A DNA stretch of 64,000 nt from Diphasiastrum complanatum (taxonomy: Eukaryota > Streptophyta > Lycopodiopsida > Lycopodiales > Lycopodiaceae). Position 1 is the first letter of the stretch. Each line of letters opens with the position of its first letter. The stretch lies in NCBI GenBank assembly GCA_029204225.1, contig CM055109.1, positions 17,723,590 through 17,787,589 on the forward strand, given 5' to 3'. Position numbers and translations under genes: made by a program. Under the pieces are notes generated by a model. That model saw only the letters and a program-made list of their open reading frames with translations, was not told the origin of the DNA and did not search any database. Positions 1 to 11,165 of this stretch are shown one piece after another.

Positions 1-1106
1 TAGTTCATTTCAAAGAGTAATGTAGTTCGCCTTCAAAGACTACTTGCAGAAATTCCTTGAAATCTACTTGGATTATCTTGGAGTCCATAGTGCGGATACA
101 GACCATCTGGATTGTTTAGATAAAGTATTTGAACGTTGTCACAAGTATCAAATCTCCTTAAATCCAAAAAAGTATCAAATATGGGTTTCTGACGCAGGTG
201 TCCTTGTTGGACATGTGATATCAAGACATGGCATTGATAAGGATTATTCCAAAATCAAATTCATTGTCGAGTTACTGCCGCCAAGAACAATTCGAGGAGA
301 CTATGTTTTTATGGGCCATGCAAATCACTATCGGATATTTATTCTATTCTTTGTGGATTTAGCAAGACCTATATACAAGTTGACTATTGTACCAATTTGG
401 ACAGTAGAGGCATTGGAAGCATTTGAAAAATTAAAGAAAATTTTGGTTTTTGCACCGATACTATGAGCTCCAATCTAGACAATTGAGTTTCATGTTCATA
501 CTGATGCATCAAAATATGCTATTGGATCAGTTTTGACGTAGCCAGGCGAATATAAAAAGGATTATCCTATCAGGTTTGCAAGCAGACCTCTTACAGATTA
601 TGAGAAGAATTATTCAACAACCGAACGTGAAACGTTGGCCATGATTTTTTTTGTTAAGAAGTTTCGACATTATCTACTGGCAATGCATTTTGTATTTTAT
701 ACTGATCATCAACCGTTACTATATTTGGTGAACAAAACATGTAACATGGGACGTATTGCAAGATGGCTACTTTTATTGACCGAATTTGATTTTCGAGTTG
801 TGGTTCGAAAGGGTAAACAACACTATCTGGCCGATCATGTTCCAAGGATTGAATCAGCACCAGTTAATACTGAAGTAGATGATGAACTATCATACACTGC
901 ATTGTTTTATGTTGAAGCAAAAACCTGAGTGGGCAGCCAATATTGTTGAATATTTGATGCTAGGCCAACCCAATGATTCCTTGACAAAAGTACAAAAGAG
1001 ACAATTGATTCATAAGGCACAACCTTATCAATTGATTGTTGGACAATTGTATCATTGAGGAATGGATGATATTTTTGCGAAGATGTGTTTTGTCGCATGA
1101 AGTACC
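1..1106 (+). pseudogene. Ty3/gypsy pol relic, RT thumb to RNase H (outer element, left part)
   Basis: Frames at 44-466, 470-640 and 635-928 read as the end of a Ty3/gypsy reverse transcriptase, then RNase H, then the linker to integrase. Visible motifs are YLDYLGVHS where the family has YxDD (second Asp lost), HTDASKYAIG and TERETLAM, followed by FYTDHQPLLYL typical of the gypsy RNase H. Stops near 466, 540, 928 and 1057 and several frame changes show that it is dead. At the right end the frame reads RRCVLSHEVP, the start of the integrase zinc-binding region, and then stops abruptly at about 1106. The continuation (QQLIMFSHDG...) is found 10 kb away at 11174. The gap between is filled by another gypsy element, so this is the left half of an interrupted copy. 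Confidence 0.85.
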
Positions 1107-1520
1107 TGATCATGAAAAATTGCTCTTTTTGAGTGTTTTTTCGATGAGATCTTGAGATTCTCTGATTCTTAACTTTTGTAAACTAGTAATCTGTTACATC
1201 CATGTTAGATCTGACTGTAGGTGACTCTCTAGAAACTCTGATAGATATTTGGTAGCAGATCCATCAGTTTTGGTGAAGTTTGCCCTTATTTTGCCACGGT
1301 TTCTGAGATCGAGGTCTCTGATCTGCAAATTGGGGGGCTTATTGGTTTAATATGATGGTCTGCTTCCTCTTGATCCTATCTAGACATGGATCCCTCTTGG
1401 ATCTGGTTGGATTTTCTTTGATCTTGTCAGATCTGGCTAGATTTAGCTTGATCTGTCTTGATCTTCCTAGATCTAGTGGTGATGGCCTTGCAGATGAGCT
1501 TGTTATAAACTGCCGCCACC
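1107..1520 (-). other. Non-coding end of the middle gypsy element (3' LTR position)
   Basis: No reading frame I trust lies here. The stretch follows the end of the pol frame at about 1530 and abuts the interrupted outer element at 1106, so it sits where the 3' LTR of the minus-strand gypsy should be. It is rich in GATCT words (1371-1490), which may be a degenerate short repeat. It begins TGATCATG. No matching copy was found at the other end. Confidence 0.4.
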
Positions 1521-1529
1521 GACCTGGAT

Positions 1530-2997
1530 TTGTCTCACTGGGGTGGCTAGTATTTGTGCAACCGGCTACCGTTGATGGGTGTGTCAAAAGGTGTCCCATC
1601 TAGCCTCTCCAAATTCATGGCTCCATGATTAAGAATTTCTTTGATCCGATAAGGACCTTCGCTTGTGAATTTTAATTTTCCCTTGGTCGCTTTGGTTTTA
1701 TACATCAGGACTAGATCTCCGGATCAAAGATCTTTCTTTTGTAGCTTGCGATCGTGCCAAGCTTTGTGTCTTTCTTTTTTAGCTACCAGTGCATGTATAG
1801 CTAGTAAGCGTGTTTCATAGAGTTTATGCAGAGCTTCGTGGCGTAATTGTAGAGACCTTAATTCATCAAGGCATTGCGTTGTGGCAATTCTTAATGAAGG
1901 GACTAAAAACTCTACTGGCATTACAGCATCCTGACCATAAACCAATTGGAATGGCATTTGACCAGTGCTTCCCTTATATGTTGTCCTGAATGCCCACAGC
2001 GCAACATGCAACTTGTGTTCCCAATCTGATCTACTAGCTTTAATTGTTTTCGTGAGCACGCTACACAGGATCTTATTGGACGACTCCACTTGCCCATTAC
2101 CGTGAGGATAATAAGACGTACTAGTTCTATGGATCACAAGGAATTCCTCCAATAGGACCTTGATGGTCTCATTGATGAAATGACTCCCACAATCGCTTTC
2201 GTAGAGAAACTTGGCAGTGGTCCTAGCATCAGCTACTCTTACTACCTTGGCTTCGACCCACTTGGTGAGGTAGTCGGTGGCCACGATTATATATCGGGCT
2301 TGGGTACTTCTTGCTGCATGATGGATTGGACCAATATAATCCAATCCCCAGTTTTCAAATGGTGCTTGGGCTAAGACTGGGTGTAGAAGGTCAAAATTCA
2401 GTCTCGTTGGTCTCCTTGTCATTTGGGGCACATCGCATTTCCTCAAGTGTTCCTCTGTATCCTTATGAATCGTCAGCCACCAGCATCTTGATTGTAGGAT
2501 CTTGCGAACTGTAATGTCGGATGCAAAATGACCTCCACCTATGCCTTCATGTGAAAGTGAAATGATTTGGGTGGCCTCATGAGGGAGAATACATCGTCGA
2601 ACAATCCCATCTGGTCCTCTTCGGTACAACTGGCCGGCAATCAACTGATAAGGTCGAGCTTTCAAGATCAATTTCCGCTGATCCACCTTCGAAAGTTATT
2701 TGTCTGGTTGGCCCCTCATTAGATATTCAACTATGTTAGCAGCCCATTCCGAACCTGTGTCTACATAAAATAAGACAGCATCAGGTCGGATTGGATTGCA
2801 ACCTCCTTCCCCTTGATACACGATATATGATCTACCATGTAGTGTTGTTTTCCCTTGTGAACTACTACCCGAAAATCAAATTCTAACAACAGAAGTAGCC
2901 ATCCAGTGATTCTCCCTATGTTGCAGGTTTTGTTAACGAGATAGAGCAAGGGTTGATGGTCCGTATAAAAAAGTGTGTGGCCATCAGATAGTGCCAA
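1530..2997 (-). pseudogene. Ty3/gypsy RNase H end, integrase and pol C-terminus (middle element)
   Basis: The frame 2997-2761 carries FYTDHQPLLYLVNK of the gypsy RNase H. After a break, a 320-codon frame (2686-1724) encodes integrase. The H-H-C-C zinc region is present, but the last Cys pair reads CDVPQM instead of CDVCQ. The catalytic core shows LDYIGP (first Asp), then SDCGSHF (second Asp) and YYPHGNGQVE (Glu). About a dozen residues normally lying between KFLYE and the second Asp are deleted. Below 1724 the frame shifts and reads GPYRIKEIL and LDGTPF, the usual C-terminal end of such integrases. Protease and the RT catalytic domain are absent, so the copy cannot be autonomous. Confidence 0.85.
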
Positions 2998-3063
2998 AAC
3001 TTTTTAACCGCATATTTCATTGCCAATGCTTCCCTCTTTGTGGTTGAATAATTCATTTATGTA

Positions 3064-3992
3064 TCACTGAGCTGTCGGCTTGCAAATCGGATCAAAAAAC
3101 AATTTTTGAAACAGTGTCCATAACCGCATTCTCAACAAAAGGATGTATATTTTTCTTATAAGGACATTCAGCAATTCTGTGTCCTTCGTCACATCCATAG
3201 CAGTCATAATTCCTTCCGTCTTGATGCTGAGTTTGAGCTGCATAGGCCGCAATATATTCATTTATGACATGATCCATATAAGATTCATCTGGCCCATACC
3301 ATTGCTGCTGCTCAGGCTGAGGTGGTACTAGCATCTCTGGTCCTGCTGCTGTCAAATTTACATGGGCCACTTGTTGATTGGCTGGCCTTGGGGGTGCAGG
3401 TAAGGCTATGCACTATTGATTATTCGGTGCGCCGTACCTCGGTGTCACATTTGGTGCCCCTTGATGATATGGATAAGAAGTCTGATAAGGACTCTTCTTT
3501 TGTTGGACAATCCGGGGGTTAAATGGGCAATAGGTCGTATCGTGCGATGTTGCGTTGCACAAATGACAAAATCTATGGGTCAGTCTCAGATTTTGCTTTA
3601 GGACTGGGCACTCGTTCGCTGTATGGTTTTGTGTGCATGCTGAACACCATACATTTTCACGAGGGGATACTGTAGCTGGTTTTGTTCTGGTAGATTGGGT
3701 GTTGCTGCTACAGCTCCTTGTAAGGCTTTCAGTTTCTGATCAAACTACATCGTAAGCTGCTCCATTTGTTGTTTGTGTAATTTTGTCATCTGTTCCAACA
3801 GCAGTTCTGTGGATAGAGTGGAAGCATTTGATGATGACGATGCTATCAAGGAAGTAGGAGTATGGGTGGATGGATATTCGTCGTCTGATTTATCATCCTC
3901 TTCCATGATGGCATCCTCCATAGCTTCTTGTAGAGTAGCGTACTGCTCTCATTGTTTTAGTTCTCTCATGATGCTACGTGGTAGTCCAGCTA
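3064..3992 (-). pseudogene. Ty3/gypsy gag, downstream half
   Basis: Minus-strand frames (3092-3370, and interrupted frames up to 3992) read as gypsy gag: a LPRSIMRELKQ stretch at about 3990-3950, a low-complexity Ser/Asp segment, a Gln-rich region and a zinc knuckle near 3205 (CYGCDEGHRIAEC, one residue shorter than the usual CX2CX4HX4C). The upstream half lies at 9864-10401, on the far side of the inserted copia element. The break falls exactly at the copia target site (GGAAC at 3993-3997). Several stops are present. Confidence 0.75.
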
Positions 3993-3997
3993 GGAAC
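3993..3997. repeat. Target-site duplication GGAAC (left)
   Basis: The five bases GGAAC directly precede the TG of the left LTR at 3998 and recur directly after the CA of the right LTR at 9859-9863. A 5-bp duplication is the normal size for Ty1/copia integration. Confidence 0.93.
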
Positions 3998-4650
3998 TGT
4001 GAAAAACTCAGATCCAAAAGATGCTAAAGTTTCATAAAGATCTTGGCCATGGAAGTTATGCACATCTAGATTGAAAAAATGATAGAAATTGTGATGTTAA
4101 GCATACTAAACATCAACTAAACATCAAGATCTGATCATAAGCTTCCACAAACAGAAACTTGCTGTCCCTGTCCGTACTTCAGAGCCTACAACCTGCATTT
4201 CACACGTGTGAAGCCATAGCAACAAAGAAATCACAATTCTAGTGGCTAGAATGCAAGATATGAACAAAAAAGTGAGAGAGAAGAAGATGGATCTTCAAAG
4301 AGCATAACATTCATTCAATAGAATGAAAATGAGATGTGTACATACTCGTGGAGATGGCTATTTATAGCAGCCATAGTGCCTCTTGGCCACTTGTCTTATG
4401 ATAGGCTAAAATTGGGGTCCAATAGGATTCACCCATCTACCTAGAAATTTGGTCAAATAGGAATGCACCAAATTATGAGCCAATAGAAGAGCTCCACACT
4501 CGACCTCCTCTAATTAATGTGACCTCAAAAGTAGTGTACACATACTTTGGGCCTCTACATACATGTATGAACCTATCTCTAACTTTTATTTGGCCATAGG
4601 CCTACAAAATCTCAAGTTAGGAAAATACTACTAGTTGACAATTTTTCACA
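3998..4650 (-). repeat. Copia 3' LTR (element orientation)
   Basis: 653 bp, starting TGTGAAAAAC and ending TTTTCACA on the + strand. Being downstream of the minus-strand polyprotein, it is the 3' LTR. The polyprotein stop codon reaches a few bases into it (frame ends at 4646). It contains the inverted TATA-like block at 4359-4366. Confidence 0.95.
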
Positions 4651-7600
4651 CTCCCTCTTCAACTAGTTTTAGCATAGATTTAGAAAGTACACCAAGACTT
4701 GTTCTATGCTTGAAAAATAAGTCCTTTCCCAATGCTTTGGTAAAGATATCAGCCACACATTCCTTTGATGGGACATGTTCAAGCTTGATCTTTTTTGCCA
4801 ACACTTGTTCTCTCACAAAATGGTAAGCCACCTCGATATGTTTGCTCCTTGCATGGAAAACCGGATTGCTTGCTAGACTTTGGGCTGAAAGGTTGTCACA
4901 AAAGATGATTGGACTCTCTGAAAAATCCAGCAAGTGAAGCTCCATAATCATCCTCTTGATCCACACCATCTCCTTTGTGCATGATGTCAAAGCTTTGTAC
5001 TCGGCCTCACTAGAAGAAAGTGATATAGTTGCTTGTTTCTTCGACATCCATGAGATAGCTCCATCACCTATGAAAATAGCATGTGCATTTATGGATTTTC
5101 TATCCATAAGGTCTCCTGCAAAATCTGAATCTGAAAAACCAAATAAGTTAGGTGATGAGCCTCTATAAACAATGCCAAAATCTTTTGTTCCCGAGATGTA
5201 TCTCAAGATCCTCTTTCCTAGTTTCCAATGTTCTATGCTAGGATCTTGCATGAATTGGCTTAATCTACCAACACAATAAGATAAATCAGGTCTTGTGATG
5301 GTTAGATATATAAGAGAACCTATTAGCTTCCTATAGAGAGTAATGTCCTCGAAGGATCTTTCATTACCTCTTATAGTTAGCTTTACATGTGATTCCATAG
5401 GTGTATCAATAGGATTTGCATCTACCATATGAAATCTATTGAGAATAGAAATAGCATACTTCTCTTGTGAAATAAAAGTGATTTGAGAAGTTCTAATTAC
5501 TTCTATTCCTAAGATATAGCTCAAAAGACCAAGATCATGCACTTCAAATTCCTTTTTTAGTGCTTTCTTGATATCTTCTATATCTTCCTTGTTCCCTCCA
5601 CTTAAAATAATGTCATCCACATAAATTAGAAGGATTGTAACATCATTAGCACTAATTCTAAAGTAAAGTGAATGATCATACTCACTCATAGTGAAGTTTT
5701 GAGAAAGTAGAAAAGAGTTAAGCCTAGCATACCAACTCCTTGGTGCTTGCTTAAGACCATACAAACTTTTTTGTAGAAAACACACATGATTAGGCTTGCT
5801 ATGAGAAACATAGCTCTCGGGTTGCTCCATGTAGACTTCCTCTTCAAGATCACCATTCAAGAAAGCATTAGAAATGTCTAATTGCCAAAGATCCCATCCA
5901 TAAAGAGTTGCAAGGGAAATGATTACTCTTATGCTCACCATCTTTGCCACGGGTGCAAAGGTTTCCTCATAGTCAATGCCATGCTCTTGAGCATAACCTT
6001 TAGCCACCAACCTTGCCTTCAACTTGTTGATAGATCCATCTTGATTTGTCTTTACCTTGAAGATCCATTTGCATCCAATTGCACTTTTGCCCTTTGGAAG
6101 CTCCACCAATCTCCATGTGTTGTTCTTCATAAGTGCTTCAAACTCAAGATCCATTGCTTGGATCCATTCCTCTTTTTGCCTTGCTTCATCTACACATGAA
6201 GGTACATCAAAAGAAGTTAGGAAAGCATAGTTGGATCCATCCACCACTTGCTTACCTTTGCCATCATAAGTGAGCCTTGAGGGTTTCACTTTATGCCTTG
6301 GAGTTCTCCTTGGAATTTGACTTGAAGAGGCTTCTTCAACATCCACATCCAATGTGTCATCAACTCCATTGTCATCAAGCACATTAGTTGCAACAACACC
6401 ATCATCACTTGAAACAACTTTTGGAATGTTATTTTCATCAAAAATGACATCCCTACTTGTGAACACTTTCTTGATTGAAGGAACATAAATCCTATATGCT
6501 TTGCTTACTTCACTATAACCAACAAAAATGCCCTTTCTTGAAGATGGATCCTCCTTAGTTCTATCATCAAGAGTAATGTTGAAGTAGCAAATGCATCCAA
6601 AAGTTCTTAGAAACTTGACATTAGGCTTCATACCAAACAAAGCTTCAAAAGGGGTTTTTCCTTCCAATACAACACTTGGCCATCTATTGCATAGGAAATT
6701 TGCACACAACAAAGCATCACTCCAAAAAGGTTTAGGAAGATTAGCATTCAATCTCATTGCCTTTGCACTCTCACACAAGGTTCTATTCTTCCTCTCGGCC
6801 ACTCCATTTTGTTGTGGTGTTCTTGGACATGTGTACTCCCTCTTGATCCCATGCTCATCGCAAAAGGCTTTGAATTTGTTAGAAATGTATTCACCACCAT
6901 TGTCGCTCCTCAAGCATTTGATTTTGGTTGTAAATTGAGTCTCAATAGCAACTTTGAACTTGACAAACACATCAAACACCTCATCCTTGCTCTTTAGTAG
7001 ATAAACCCAACAAAATCTACTAAAATCATCAATGAAAGTTACATACATCTTAGCACCTCCATTGCTAATTGTAGTAACACCATGAATATCCGAATGCAAG
7101 AGAGAAAAAGGCATCTTAGATCTAGATATAGATCTAGTATATGGCAATCTATGTGATTTAGACAAAGCACATTCTTCACAAACATGATTCAAGCAAGTAA
7201 GAGACTTGGGAAGTCCCCTTACTACCTCCTTTTTGGCTATTACCTCCAAGGCCTTGTAGTTGAGATGTCCCATCCTTTTATGCCATACCTCTTGAATTGA
7301 CATTTGTTCATTTGCCATGCATCCAACTTGGTTAGCAACAACACATGCATCAAGCTTGAACAATTTCCCTTGCCTTTTCCCTTTTGCAATGATACTACAC
7401 CCCTTTTTGATCAAGCAAGCATCACCATCAAACTCAACTTTGAATCCTTTGTCAAGCATTTGGCTTACACTAAGTAAGTTCTTGGTAATGGATGGAATGA
7501 GCAAAACATCTTTCAATTCTATATTCCTATTTGTAGAAAGTGAAATAGGAATTGTGCCAATCCCCTTGATTGTACACTCACCATCATTTGCGGTATAGAT

Positions 7601-8596
7601 TACCTTCCTATCACCATCAAATGCCATTAAAGATGAAAAATACTCTTTATGATATGTCATATGAGAAGTGGCTCCACTATCAATCCACCAAGGATCAATG
7701 TCTCCATGATTAGCCAACAAGCAAGATGACATAACAAAAGCATCATTTGAAAGAAGCTCATCCCCACCCTCATCAATAGTTAGATTGGTTTGCTTTTCCC
7801 CTTGATCCCTCTTTTTCTTAAAACAATCACTAGCAAAATGCCCTTTGACTCCACAATAGAAACATTTTAGCTTAGATCTATCCTTCTTTTTGCCAAAAGT
7901 AGAGTGCTCACCTTGGTCTTGCCCTTTAGACCAATTGCTTTTACCTTTGCCCTTGAACTTGCCTTTAGAGAACATTGCCTCCTCTTCTCCTCCTTGAGAT
8001 GTAGAAGATGCTCCCACTCTTGCTTGCAACCTGAATTCTTCAGCCAACAAGACCTCTTGCAAGTCTCCAACACTTGGTAAACATTTTTGGATAGCATAAC
8101 TTTGAACAAGATTAGCATGATCATCCAACAAGCCATTGAGAATCACTTGAACAAGCTCCTCATTATTTATGCCATCATTAATGCATGCTAACTCATCATT
8201 CAATGCTTTAACTCTCAAAACAAAAGCATGTCCACTCTCACTCTTCTTTTGCATACAAGAAAAGATTTGCCTTCTTAAAGTCAACACTCTAGAAGTAGAC
8301 TTGGATTCATAAACCTTCTTCAAGGCTTCCCAAGCTTCACTAGATGATGTGCACTTACCAACCTCTTTGATAAGCTCATTTGTCACATTCATCTTGATCA
8401 TGTGAAGGGCTTTCTTTGCCCTCTTGTCATACCTCAATTGTTCTTGAGGTGCCAAAGGTCTCTCCTCCACACCTACAACAATATCCATCAACTCATTCAT
8501 CTCAAGCAAAGACTCCATCCTTACTTTCCAAGTAGAATAGTTGAGGGAGGTAAGCCTATCATTGCTTTCCAACATGTAGCCTCCATTTGTAGCCAT
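4646..8596 (-). CDS. Ty1/copia gag-pol polyprotein (1316 aa, intact)
   Basis: A single open frame encodes, in order, a UBN2-type gag (LNYSTWKVRM near residue 18), a CCHC zinc knuckle (CFYCGVKGHFASDC, about 244-257), aspartic protease (WWIDSGATSHMT, about 302), the GAG-pre/integrase zinc region (WHKRMGHLNYKAL, about 435), and the integrase core with first Asp in LLHSDIHG (about 500), second Asp in LRSDNGGEY (about 563) and Glu in [11 protein letters not shown] (about 593). The reverse transcriptase follows (GCKWIFKVK about 830; YVDDIIL about 992), then RNase H (SDSDFAGD about 1158; SLSSSEAEY). The start is an ATG about 600 bp from the 5' LTR. Length and order are those of full Ty1/copia polyproteins, with no frameshift or stop. 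It makes the capsid and enzymes for cytoplasmic reverse transcription and nuclear integration. Confidence 0.97.
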   Translation of the reverse strand: MATNGGYMLESNDRLTSLNYSTWKVRMESLLEMNELMDIVVGVEERPLAPQEQLRYDKRAKKALHMIKMNVTNELIKEVGKCTSSSEAWEALKKVYESKSTSRVLTLRRQIFSCMQKKSESGHAFVLRVKALNDELACINDGINNEELVQVILNGLLDDHANLVQSYAIQKCLPSVGDLQEVLLAEEFRLQARVGASSTSQGGEEEAMFSKGKFKGKGKSNWSKGQDQGEHSTFGKKKDRSKLKCFYCGVKGHFASDCFKKKRDQGEKQTNLTIDEGGDELLSNDAFVMSSCLLANHGDIDPWWIDSGATSHMTYHKEYFSSLMAFDGDRKVIYTANDGECTIKGIGTIPISLSTNRNIELKDVLLIPSITKNLLSVSQMLDKGFKVEFDGDACLIKKGCSIIAKGKRQGKLFKLDACVVANQVGCMANEQMSIQEVWHKRMGHLNYKALEVIAKKEVVRGLPKSLTCLNHVCEECALSKSHRLPYTRSISRSKMPFSLLHSDIHGVTTISNGGAKMYVTFIDDFSRFCWVYLLKSKDEVFDVFVKFKVAIETQFTTKIKCLRSDNGGEYISNKFKAFCDEHGIKREYTCPRTPQQNGVAERKNRTLCESAKAMRLNANLPKPFWSDALLCANFLCNRWPSVVLEGKTPFEALFGMKPNVKFLRTFGCICYFNITLDDRTKEDPSSRKGIFVGYSEVSKAYRIYVPSIKKVFTSRDVIFDENNIPKVVSSDDGVVATNVLDDNGVDDTLDVDVEEASSSQIPRRTPRHKVKPSRLTYDGKGKQVVDGSNYAFLTSFDVPSCVDEARQKEEWIQAMDLEFEALMKNNTWRLVELPKGKSAIGCKWIFKVKTNQDGSINKLKARLVAKGYAQEHGIDYEETFAPVAKMVSIRVIISLATLYGWDLWQLDISNAFLNGDLEEEVYMEQPESYVSHSKPNHVCFLQKSLYGLKQAPRSWYARLNSFLLSQNFTMSEYDHSLYFRISANDVTILLIYVDDIILSGGNKEDIEDIKKALKKEFEVHDLGLLSYILGIEVIRTSQITFISQEKYAISILNRFHMVDANPIDTPMESHVKLTIRGNERSFEDITLYRKLIGSLIYLTITRPDLSYCVGRLSQFMQDPSIEHWKLGKRILRYISGTKDFGIVYRGSSPNLFGFSDSDFAGDLMDRKSINAHAIFIGDGAISWMSKKQATISLSSSEAEYKALTSCTKEMVWIKRMIMELHLLDFSESPIIFCDNLSAQSLASNPVFHARSKHIEVAYHFVREQVLAKKIKLEHVPSKECVADIFTKALGKDLFFKHRTSLGVLSKSMLKLVEEGV
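4651..4664 (-). promoter_or_regulatory. Polypurine tract of the copia element
   Basis: On the minus strand the bases next to the 3' LTR read GAAGAGGGAG. A purine run at this position is the primer for plus-strand DNA synthesis in LTR retrotransposons. It overlaps the last codons of the polyprotein. Confidence 0.85.
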
Positions 8597-9193
8597 GTTG
8601 CAATGATTGATCTCTGATCTTTGACCTGTTCCAATGCACTAAGCACTCTCTTGAATCAACAAATGAAACACAAGAAGAAATCACAAAGATTTGGAACCTA
8701 AAACCTTACTTTTTCTCTCTTTTCCTCACTTTTTCCTCAATTTTAGCCACTAGTTTTATGATTTCTTGATCAAACCAAGACCAAACCTCAATATACTTGC
8801 TTTTCCCTCACTCCTAAGATTGAAATACACTCTTGAATCATTCAGCAAACTGAAAATCAGAGGGTTACATCAATTTTGAAGTTTTTGACATGAAGAAGCA
8901 AGAAATTGAATCAAAAAACTATATGCTAGAATGGAAAACTAATAGGATCTTGTTGGATCTTGCATCTCCCTCTTTCCAAAACAAATTTTGTCTCCTTATT
9001 CTGATAAGTACAGAGGGAATTCGCCCTACTTCAATTGAAATGCATACAAATGATGTTTTGATCACAAAGATCCAATTTCTACACATAAATCAACAAGATT
9101 TTTAGCTAGAAACTTGATTGGAATGCTACAAAAGCAAACTCGCCCACAAATCTCTTCTAAATCTGGCAAAACCTGCACATTTGGCCGCCTAAT
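8597..9193 (-). other. Copia untranslated leader
   Basis: This stretch of about 600 bp lies between the primer-binding site and the polyprotein ATG. The frames in it (for example 8890-9105) have no recognisable domain. It would be the 5' leader of the genomic RNA, where packaging signals usually lie. Confidence 0.7.
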
Positions 9194-9205
9194 GCTCTGA
9201 TACCA
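9194..9205 (-). promoter_or_regulatory. Primer-binding site (initiator Met tRNA type)
   Basis: Directly inside the 5' LTR the minus strand reads TGGTATCAGAGC, the standard plant copia primer-binding site complementary to the 3' end of initiator methionine tRNA. Confidence 0.92.
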
Positions 9206-9858
9206 TGTGAAAAACTCAGATCCAAAAGATGCTAAAGTTTCATAAAGATCTTGGCCATGGAAGTTATGCACATCTAGATTGAAAAAATGATAGAAATTGT
9301 GATGTTAAGCATACTAAACATCAACTAAACATCAAGATCTGATCATAAGCTTCCACAAACAGAAACTTGCTGTCCCTGTCCGTACTTCAGAGCCTACAAC
9401 CTGCATTTCACACGTGTGAAGCCATAGCAACAAAGAAATCACAATTCTAGTGGCTAGAATGCAAGATATGAACAAAAAAGTGAGAGAGAAGAAGATGGAT
9501 CTTCAAAGAGCATAACATTCATTCAATAGAATGAAAATGAGATGTGTACATACTCGTGGAGATGGCTATTTATAGCAGCCATAGTGCCTCTTGGCCACTT
9601 GTCTTATGATAGGCTAAAATTGGGGTCCAATAGGATTCACCCATCTACCGAGAAATTTGGTCAAATAGGAATGCACCAAATTATGAGCCAATAGAAGAGC
9701 TCCACACTCGACCTCCTCTAATTAATGTGACCTCAAAAGTAGTGTACACATACTTTGGGCCTCTACATACATGTATGAACCTATCTCTAACTTTTATTTG
9801 GCCATAGGCCTACAAAATCTCAAGTTAGGAAAATACTACTAGTTGACAATTTTTCACA
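9206..9858 (-). repeat. Copia 5' LTR with promoter
   Basis: 653-bp copy of the LTR at 3998-4650, differing at one base (9650). On the minus strand it holds TATAAATA (9567-9574), the likely TATA box of the element's own promoter. It is flanked on the right by GGAAC (9859-9863). Confidence 0.95.
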
Positions 9859-9863
9859 GGAAC
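9859..9863. repeat. Target-site duplication GGAAC (right)
   Basis: Matches 3993-3997 on the other side of the copia element. Confidence 0.93.
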
Positions 9864-10401
9864 CACATGATCACCACATGATCGGGAGTTAGGGCTGCGG
9901 TGCACTCGGATCGCAGATGTTTGACCTGCTCAATATAGTCCCTGACCCTTTCTCTTTTTCCCATCTTGACTTTGCTGAGCAGGAGAAACGGGTCTTCTAG
10001 GAACTTCCTTAGTTTAAAGCGCGTGATGCGAGCCGCTTTAACCGCTTCTCAGGTGGATTTTTCTTCCTCTGACAAATTGAAAAACCGATCTTGAGCCACC
10101 GCTACTAGTGACATGGGGAATAGCATCAACTTCTCTACAAGTGTCCGATTGCCATAGATTTCACAAGCTTGCTCGTAGACCTGGAGGAAGCGAATGAGAT
10201 CTGATGATCCGTCGTATTTTGGTATCTCCATCCGAGGTGCCCTCCTGACTGCTTGCAAGGGAGCGACAGGTATGGGTTGACCCATTGGATCCATTGGCAC
10301 TAGTTCCGATTCTGCCTCTTGTTGCATAGCTACTAATCTGGGAAGTGTGGTGCCTGATTCACTGTACTTCTTGCTACTGATCGTCCAGATCTTAGATTCA
10401 T
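9864..10401 (-). pseudogene. Ty3/gypsy gag, upstream half
   Basis: The likely start codon is at 10401, giving MNLRSGRSV, a start often seen in plant gypsy gag proteins. The first frame stops at 10333. A second frame (10327-10049) reads PRMEIPKYDGSSD and LMLFPMSL, the retrotransposon gag domain, and further frames follow to 9864. It continues beyond the inserted copia at 3992. It is broken by a stop and at least one frameshift. Confidence 0.75.
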
Positions 10402-10559
10402 CTGATGGTGGGATCCAAGATAGTTGGATCTTACTTGTGTAGTGGGATGCAATCTGGATCTTATAAATCTGATCAAACTGATAGGCCGATGTTGAGGATT
10501 CAGGCCTTGTACGGTGGTTTTTCCTTGATAACTTTTTACTCCTTGCACTGATTGTCTTG

Positions 10560-11165
10560 AGATTTTGATAGTAGCTGGATCTTATGCAGATCTTTTCACT
10601 GATCTAGTCTGTGAGGGTTCTTTAGTGCGAGAGTTGGATGTGCAAGGGTTCTTTAGCTATTTTGCAGACAAAAAATCTTGATATCTCTCAGATCATTGGG
10701 AAGTAACTCTCGCAAGGATCACATGAGTTGAATCTGGCATGGATGTGACTCTAAAAATCTCTGCGAGAGTTAACTCTCGAAGTAAGTGAAAATTTCAATG
10801 TTTGTGAGGGTTCATAACCAATATTTATAAATGGGAAATGCCCTTGCCCCAAAATTTTATTGGCTAATATGTGCATTGATCCTAACCATTCATCTTGGAT
10901 CCAGCTTAATCCAAGGGTCCACAAAAAGCACACTAGAATTCACAAGATTCATGTGAGTCCAAAGTTGGACCCAACTCTAAAATAGTAAAATTCTAAGTTT
11001 AAAATGACTTTGGGCCTCAAGTTTTATTTAATTACAAAGGGCCCAAGTCCATTATTTCTATTTACAATCGCCTTGCATGCTCCTTGGGTCATGGAGTTAT
11101 ACGCACAGGAAGCCATGCCCTCGCAACAAATTTATTGACTCATTTTCTTTTATTCGCTCTATGTT
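10560..11165 (-). other. Probable 5' LTR/leader region of the middle gypsy element
   Basis: No convincing frame is present. On the minus strand there is a TATA-like block (TTTATAAATATT, about 10829-10840). Inverted words such as ACTCTCGCA/TGCGAGAGT recur at 10709-10790. The position, upstream of gag and before the re-entry into the outer gypsy element at 11170, is that of a 5' LTR plus leader, but no matching 3' copy was found. Confidence 0.4.

Larger units (their letters stand above)
3998..9858 (-). mobile_element. Intact, recently inserted Ty1/copia retrotransposon
   Basis: This is a complete 5861-bp element on the minus strand. It has two 653-bp LTRs (3998-4650 and 9206-9858) running TG...CA, a primer-binding site, a polypurine tract, one long uninterrupted gag-pol frame and a 5-bp target duplication. 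Reading the two LTRs side by side I see a single difference (T at 4442, G at 9650). It sits inside the gag of an older gypsy element, so it is the youngest layer of the nest. Near-identical LTRs, an open frame and all catalytic residues suggest that it was recently mobile and may still be competent. Confidence 0.96.
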
